Shown here: positions 58,329 through 64,000 of the stretch, piece after piece
Numbering within the stretch: the first letter of the stretch is position 1
Layout: the number at the start of each line of letters is the position of its first letter
Assembly: GCA_026874595.1 (NCBI GenBank)
Contig: CM049309.1
Span: forward strand, 72,648,426 to 72,712,425
Direction of reading: 5' to 3'
Source of the DNA: Sipunculus nudus
Lineage: Eukaryota > Annelida > Sipuncula > Golfingiida > Sipunculidae
Length of the DNA stretch: 64,000 bases
Made by a program: the position numbers and the translations under genes
The notes under the pieces: generated by a model
Seen by the model: the letters and a program-made list of their open reading frames with translations, nothing else
Told to the model about the DNA's origin: nothing
The model's database searches: none

Positions 58329-58524
58329 GAGAGAAAAATAAAATAAAAAGGCTATATACAGGAGCCTTCACATAGGTGATAAATGATTTATAGGGCTTCC
58401 CTAGGATTTGAATTATGTTGTAGTATTGCTCCTACGAGTTTCTGTTGACTGGAAGTTAGTTCAAACCTGACCACAGTGAGTTAATGTCCAAGCTGGCTGT
58501 TCCACAGAGGTTCTTTTCTGCATT

Positions 58525-58690
58525 AGTGACTGTACATTTGTGAATATTCCTTGATGAAGTTCCTGAAACTGGATCATATGCTGGACCCACACCAAAATCT
58601 AATTGGTTCTTAATTAGCCATTTTCCCCTAAATGGCCTGAAAATTTAATGAGTCCAATAATGATTGCACGAGTAATGATGTGAACTAGAG
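58525..58690 (+). repeat. Dispersed repeat F, copy 2
   Basis: Same family and orientation as about 6777-6990; shared blocks are given there. Confidence 0.5.
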
Positions 58691-60268
58691 CCTGTAGCCG
58701 AGTTAGCCACACAAATGTGGCTGGCTTGGACAGAAAGATGGCTGACTTTAATAGTAAGCTGAGTTTCTTGGCTTGACTCAGCTTGCAAAATGTCGGCTGG
58801 CTTAAACTGACCTGAAAGCCTTTCCATTTGACGATGTTACAAAGTATCCATTTTATGCTGCATGTTGCAAAGTATCAATTTTTTGAAAGCAGGCTATCTA
58901 TATTACGTGTGACATATTGCATCCATTTTACATTTAACAATTAAAGTTCAAGTATGGTTTATCCTGTTGGTTTCATAAGCCAACATTTTCATGCTTAAAC
59001 ACTTCACTGCTCCTTTCAGCAACAAGAAACAATAATTACAAAAGCTGAACATCTGTTTAGGGCATTTTTAATTGTCTCCTGATAAACATTGCTCGGCTTG
59101 ATCTCAACTCAGCTGGCTGCGGTGCAAAATGGCAGCAGTGCCAAGCTCTGTGTGAACAACATATACACACATAAACAAACAGGGAAGAATGCATAACCTA
59201 CTGGCTACCGATGTATGTTGAGTCATACAGCTACCTGATATCCCTGTGAGGACCCCAATGATAAAGATTTCCTGTGTTCAGGCAGAATGACAATGTCCGT
59301 TTCATTGACATAGGTTAACCTATGATATTTAAATTTGTGTAGGTATATCAGTATGAGGGTGGATCAGTTATTGTATGGAGAGTATGCCTATCAAAATAAA
59401 TGGCAATTCTTTGAATGTGGCCTATTAAGTGATTTTCAAATAAAACACTTAATATACAAGTGTGGGTCCTTTGAAAGATTAACATGTTGGGTATGCGCAA
59501 GTGCTTGAAATCTAAAAAGATAGTTATTTGCAGATATTTTGAAATATAATAAGCCAGTTATTTGTATCCTCTTTAAAATATAACATGCATTATAAATGTA
59601 ACATTTTCTGTTCATAATATAACACATTAGTTGTATATATTACACACCACCTTGATATTATGAAAACAAGTTTTAAATATAAAACATATCAGATATATCA
59701 TATATTTTGAATATATCACATTTGTAGGCCATTTTTAATTTGGGTCTTGAACAATGTAAATAATGTGATAAATTCTGCCAATATATTTTTCTATCTTCAT
59801 GTTAAGGTTGAACAGTGATGTTGATGATCAAATTTCATAGTGATGACTCTTTAAAACATATGACATCATAAACTTCCTTAAATTTATTCTTTAGGAATTA
59901 AATTGTTTTATTAGTAATTTTATCTATTTATCTGACGACCTTATTTTTTGCTTGGTTTGAAGGTTTTTTTTCACTTCTTTGAATGCTTGAAACTGTTATA
60001 GTTAACTCTTCTTCCACTAGATGTCGCCATGAGCATGTGATTTGTCTTACCACTCTCATCCCATCATCAATCAATCAAATTGTGTGCTTGACTGAAGTGG
60101 TTAGGTTGGTGTTATAAAAAAACAACCTACTCTATGAATTTTTTTAATATACACTGAAACAGTCCATATTTTCTTAAGAGATAGTCACCAGTAAATTTTT
60201 ACTTAATGAACACATTTTCATATCTATACAGAGTATGATGAAAATACCATAACATTCATATTATTGTA
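58691..60268. other. No gene seen
   Basis: AT-rich sequence with short GGCTGGCTT-type phrases near 58720-58800 and no supportable exon or named repeat. Confidence 0.4.
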
Positions 60269-61456
60269 TCGCCAGACATAGTCTGGAGATACTATGGTTT
60301 AGGCACAGTTGCGCCGCCGCCGCCGCAGAAATTTCTTTTGGACACAATAACTCAAAAAATATTTCAAGGATCTTTTTCAAACTTGACACATTTATAGATA
60401 TAGGTGAGAGGACGAAGCCTATTTAAAATGGGGTCATGACCTCAACTAGGAGAGTGACCTTGACCTTGAATAGATCCATTTTTGGGGAAAATCACACAAA
60501 TTCTTAAATATCTCAAGAAATCTTTCATGGATTTATCCAAAAATCAAGTTGGACAAAGATCTTGGATAGTGATGTCATGTACCGGAAACTGGTGGTGCCA
60601 CCTAGTATCCTTTTCTTGTTTTTGTGCCGTTTAATACCCCCATCATTGCCACTTGACAGTACTTTTAGCATCACAAAACAAAAACTGATTGACAGATTTC
60701 TTTAATATTATGCATGTACATAGGTATGGGTTATGGGATGATGTATATTAAAATTGGGGTCATGACCTTTCCTTTGAGAGTGGCTTTGACCTTGAATATT
60801 ACCATATATGGTGAAAATCACATAAAATCATGAATATCTTAAAAAGGGATTCATGGATTGGTCCAAAAATCAAGTTGACGGAAGATCTTGAATAGTTTTG
60901 TCTTTTGCAGAAGATAGGTGGCGCCACCTGTTGTCCTTTTCTTGTTTTTTGCGCCTTTGAATACCCCATCATTGCCACTTGACAGTATATACTGTGAGCA
61001 TTATAAGTCAAACAGTAATGGACAGATTTCTTTCATGTTATGCATGTATATAGATATGGTTTTTGGAATGAGGTATATTTAATTTTAAATTTAATTGTAA
61101 AATTTAATTTAATTTAAATTATTTTTTTTTAATTTAATTTTTTTTTTCAAATGTTTGATATTTTGGAATGCAGTTTATTGATTTGGGGTCATGACCGTGA
61201 CTATGAGAGTGACCTTGACCTTGAATATTCCCATATTTGGTGAAAAACATAAAATCATGAATATCTTAAAAAGGGTCACTTGACAGCACTGTGAGCATTA
61301 TAAGTCAAAAACCCTTTGATCAATTGTCCTTCCCAATCCAAAATATTCCTATATTTTGTACAAATGTTTCTCACATTCATTGCTAAAATACAAATACATC
61401 ACATTATATCAACAAAATACCACAAAACCTCATTTGTCTGGCAATACTATGTCTAG
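60269..61456 (+). mobile_element. Helitron-like element, TC...CTAG, 1.19 kb
   Basis: It starts TCGCCAGACATAGTCTGG directly after an A and ends TATGTCTAG directly before a T, the known Helitron insertion context and termini. The head contains the palindrome CCAGACATAGTCTGG and GCCGCCGCCGCC; GTATCGCCAGACA and, inverted at the tail, GTATTGCCAGACA match. The body has two or three modules (GACCTTGACCTTGAATA, GGTGGCGCCACC at about 60918, ATTGCCACTTGACAGTA). The 3' hairpin is weak. No Rep/helicase. Confidence 0.65.
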
Positions 61457-61512
61457 TTGCATTATTGCTGTTGTCACAAAAATGGATTTATAAGCAATAA
61501 TATTATGATAAA

Positions 61513-61770
61513 GAAGTTCTTTCTTTTGAAAGTGAAAGTGCTTGATTAATTATATAAATGAATTTCATTGTTATTGGTGATTTCCTTTAAAAAGATGGTT
61601 CTTTCTTTTAAAAGTAAGCGAACATGCTTGATTAGTTATATAAATGAATTTCATTGTTATTGGTGATTTCCTTTAAAAAGATGGTTCTTTCTTTTGAAAG
61701 TGAGCAAACATGCATGATTATTTAAATAAATGAATTTCATTGTTATTGGTGATTTCCTTTAAAAAGATGG
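61513..61770 (+). repeat. 86-bp tandem repeat, three copies
   Basis: GGTGATTTCCTTTAAAAAGA recurs at 61576, 61662 and 61748 (exact 86-bp spacing), with TTCTTTCTTTTGAAAGTGA and AAATGAATTTCATTGTTATT in each unit. Confidence 0.9.
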
Positions 61771-64000
61771 CAAAGTCCTGAAACACCCAATAAGGAGTTA
61801 CTCACAGTATTGTAAATCAGTGCAACACAAACTAGGTCAGATAGGGCCATATTTCTAGACCTGCATAGGCATGCCCTAATCTGACCTATAAAGGACAGAG
61901 GTCAAAGAAGTACTGGGAATGGCTAGAAGTGATTAAGTTTGAAGGCACATATTACATATTTGCATATTACATGCAATAATGCACATTGAGAATGGAGATT
62001 AAGAAATATTTCAAGTGGAATTATCAACCATTCTCCCCTGTTCCATACTCAAGATTCTTTTAGTATTTTTTGTTGTTGTAAATAAACCAGTTTTGTTATT
62101 CTGTCAGTATTTTCTATGGTATGGAATCTTCTAGGCCTGAGTAAGCTAGCAGAGTTTAACTTGTTTAGATTTAATGAGAGCTTGGTGTTCAGCAAATGAC
62201 CCATTAACATTAGTTTGCTTCAATTTCTTCTGGATTAATCCTAAAACCCTTGCAAACCAGAAATTTTTCAAGAAAGCATAAAGAATAACTATTTTCTGTT
62301 CCACCTAGTTCGCAATATTTCCTTTAAAATGTTTTTTACCAATTACAATGCAACTATTATCACATGAGGTTATGTGGTGATTTATTATGATTTAAACAAG
62401 TATGAATTCAATATATTTTCTTTGCGAATCCTGAGCAGTGATGACAAGCTGCTGAAACTGTGGTGTCATTTAAATGGTTATTTACATTATTTCTTTTTAT
62501 CCTGGAGAGACTATGTATGTGACATTACAATTCTACCACTTACAAATACCATTGTGACATCATCTTTGTGTCATCAAATGTATGGAATTCAAGATCACAA
62601 ACCTAGGCTGTCATAAATATGTCAGGTATTTGTTAAGTTATATTTCGTTTTCAATTGATTACCTGTATATGGAATTCATACAAGAGAGAGTATTATTTTG
62701 CTGTCAGATAATCACCATATTTGTTTTAATTGCCCAAGGCCATCTTCAAAAGATAAGTTTTTGCATTGTCTACAAAATTCTCATGAAAAATCAGGTGGAC
62801 TAGGGTAGTGGAATGGAATTTACATATCATTCTTATCATATGATCATCTTCATCCTCTTTCAAAGACAGTGCCACCTACTGGCCATAGACTTGTACCTAA
62901 AAAAATCATTAATTGATAAATGTACAAGATACAACCCCCCCCCCCCCCCTTTCAAAAATCCACATGTGATACCTGCTGTTATTTTAAGGTAACAACATCA
63001 TCCAAAGTTAAACCTGTTCAAGTGAATGAAGTTTTATTATTTTCACCCACAGGAATTTGACCTCCACACAACATAATTTCCTGTATTGATAGTTACTGGA
63101 ACTCTGTCTGTGAAGGTTAAAGGTGTCCTTCTTTAAAATGCAGGCTGTTAAATTAAGTTTGGAAACTCGGTCACTGGGGGAATCTTGGGCCACTGAGTGT
63201 TTAATTGAATAAACCTCGGTGCACAAAGACTGCCGGAGTCTGAAAAGGCTGATGTGTTGCTTCTTGATTCTCTTTGTGATCAAAGACGATTTCTAATTTA
63301 TTTGAATAAACAAGAGAATTTATCAATATTTAGTTATTTACTCTTGAAACCTTGAGAGGTCAGGCTGATACATGACTATTTTATGTAGTGCTATTTATTC
63401 ATGTTCGGGAATGGAGTTTCATTATTTTACCCTCCCTGTTGGAGTGTAAGGTTTTAGCACGGGTCCCAGTTGTAATTAAGGGTTTTAACACAAAGTGCTT
63501 TGTGGGAACTGCAGTGGTGATCCTGAGTAGCATTTATCACAACCATCGTAATGTTGAAAGCTCAAAACACTTAATGTGATATTTTTTTCTGGATGCGGCA
63601 AGGTTATTCTTTATGTCACCCAAGCAGAGTATTTACCAGTGATGCTACCTGCAGTGAGCTGGGAGTTTTATCATTGTTCTGTTACTCTGAAGCCCGGTCT
63701 CCTGCAATTTGATGCTGTGGTTCGGAGGCTGGCGCTCACCAGCAAGACAGTGTTTGCCAGCACCTCATTAATCCGTGGATACGAACGGGAAGAGGAGCTG
63801 TAAGCTTAGATGTGATAACACACGCCCCATTATCCATGTACAAGGAACTCCAGGTAGGGAGCAGGGATGCATGTATATGACGTGTGCCGTTCACTGCGAC
63901 AGCGGGTGTTGTGTTTATTAGTTATGTCAGCAGACAACCCTGGTAATATTGTGTTGCATAGAGTGAGAGAAATATTTTAGATCTGCTACAGGACAGTATT
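61771..64000. other. No gene confirmed to window end
   Basis: C15 at 62935-62949. ORFs at 62374-62616, 62582-62803, 63008-63283 and 63576-63803 have no domain I recognise. Further ARFGAP1 exons were looked for (second ALPS, tryptophan-rich tail) and not found. Confidence 0.4.
62935..62949. repeat. Poly-C tract (15 nt)
   Basis: Fifteen C in a row. Confidence 0.9.

Noticed and set aside
60290-60330. GCCGCCGCCGCC as a CpG island or GC-rich exon
   Set aside because: It is the CG-rich segment of the Helitron-like head, also seen in the 151-bp insert at 42585-42735.
63576-63803. 75-codon ORF near the window end
   Set aside because: Hydrophobic, no recognised family, no splice or start context; considered as a late ARFGAP1 exon but lacks ALPS2 or tail motifs.

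Overview
The window is eukaryotic nuclear DNA from an invertebrate animal. It is AT-rich and intron-rich, has no operons, and about half of it is recognisable repeat. The repeat style (elements with a hairpin head, a CCGTC- or GCCGCC-rich stretch, ~145 or ~337 bp internal modules and a hairpin tail) resembles what I know of mollusc genomes, so a mollusc is my best inference. No rRNA, tRNA, CRISPR or bacterial operon was seen.

Two genes can be supported, both on the + strand. (1) The 3' half of an LRRC71-like leucine-rich-repeat gene, seven exons between 4121 and 14269. All splice phases agree, and three in-frame cassette-sized exons (33, 33 and 75 nt) encode its Gly/Ser/Ala-rich linker. The LRR exons must lie upstream of the window. 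(2) The 5' part of ARFGAP1, from its ATG at 30024 to at least 51037. It has the zinc finger (C22, C25, C42, C45), the arginine finger R50 and the start of the ALPS1 curvature sensor. A 39-nt phase-neutral cassette exon is also possible at 47903-47941. The gene runs off the right side of the window. A few further ORFs or exons (19741-19851 minus, 26652-26885 plus) are only tentative.

Region by region: 1-14.3 kb is the LRRC71-like gene, with a Helentron-like element at 0.69-2.35 kb. 14.3-26.6 kb is intergenic and repeat-rich: a Helitron-like element with five 145-bp modules, TA and poly-C/G tracts, an exact 313-bp tandem duplication, a small CpG-rich patch, and a decayed non-LTR retrotransposon on the minus strand. 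26.9-29.1 kb is a 2.2-kb foldback element with 271-bp terminal inverted repeats and a 9-bp target duplication (Mutator-like). 30-51 kb is ARFGAP1, whose introns hold a hAT-like MITE, a hairpin-ended nested element, a piggyBac-like MITE, a 6.6-kb concatemer of Helentron-like repeats, and a 0.8-kb satellite lying against exon 4. 51-64 kb holds a second full Helentron-like element, a Rex/CR1-like reverse transcriptase remnant, a Helitron with TC...CTAG ends, and an 86-bp tandem repeat.

The most informative material is the Helitron-superfamily set. It includes a 151-bp mini-Helitron whose empty site is preserved in a neighbouring duplicate, and an array with two heads and two tails. I found no coherent new multi-gene system. 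No sequence search was possible, so gene identities rest on recalled family motifs plus the splice-phase bookkeeping given here.
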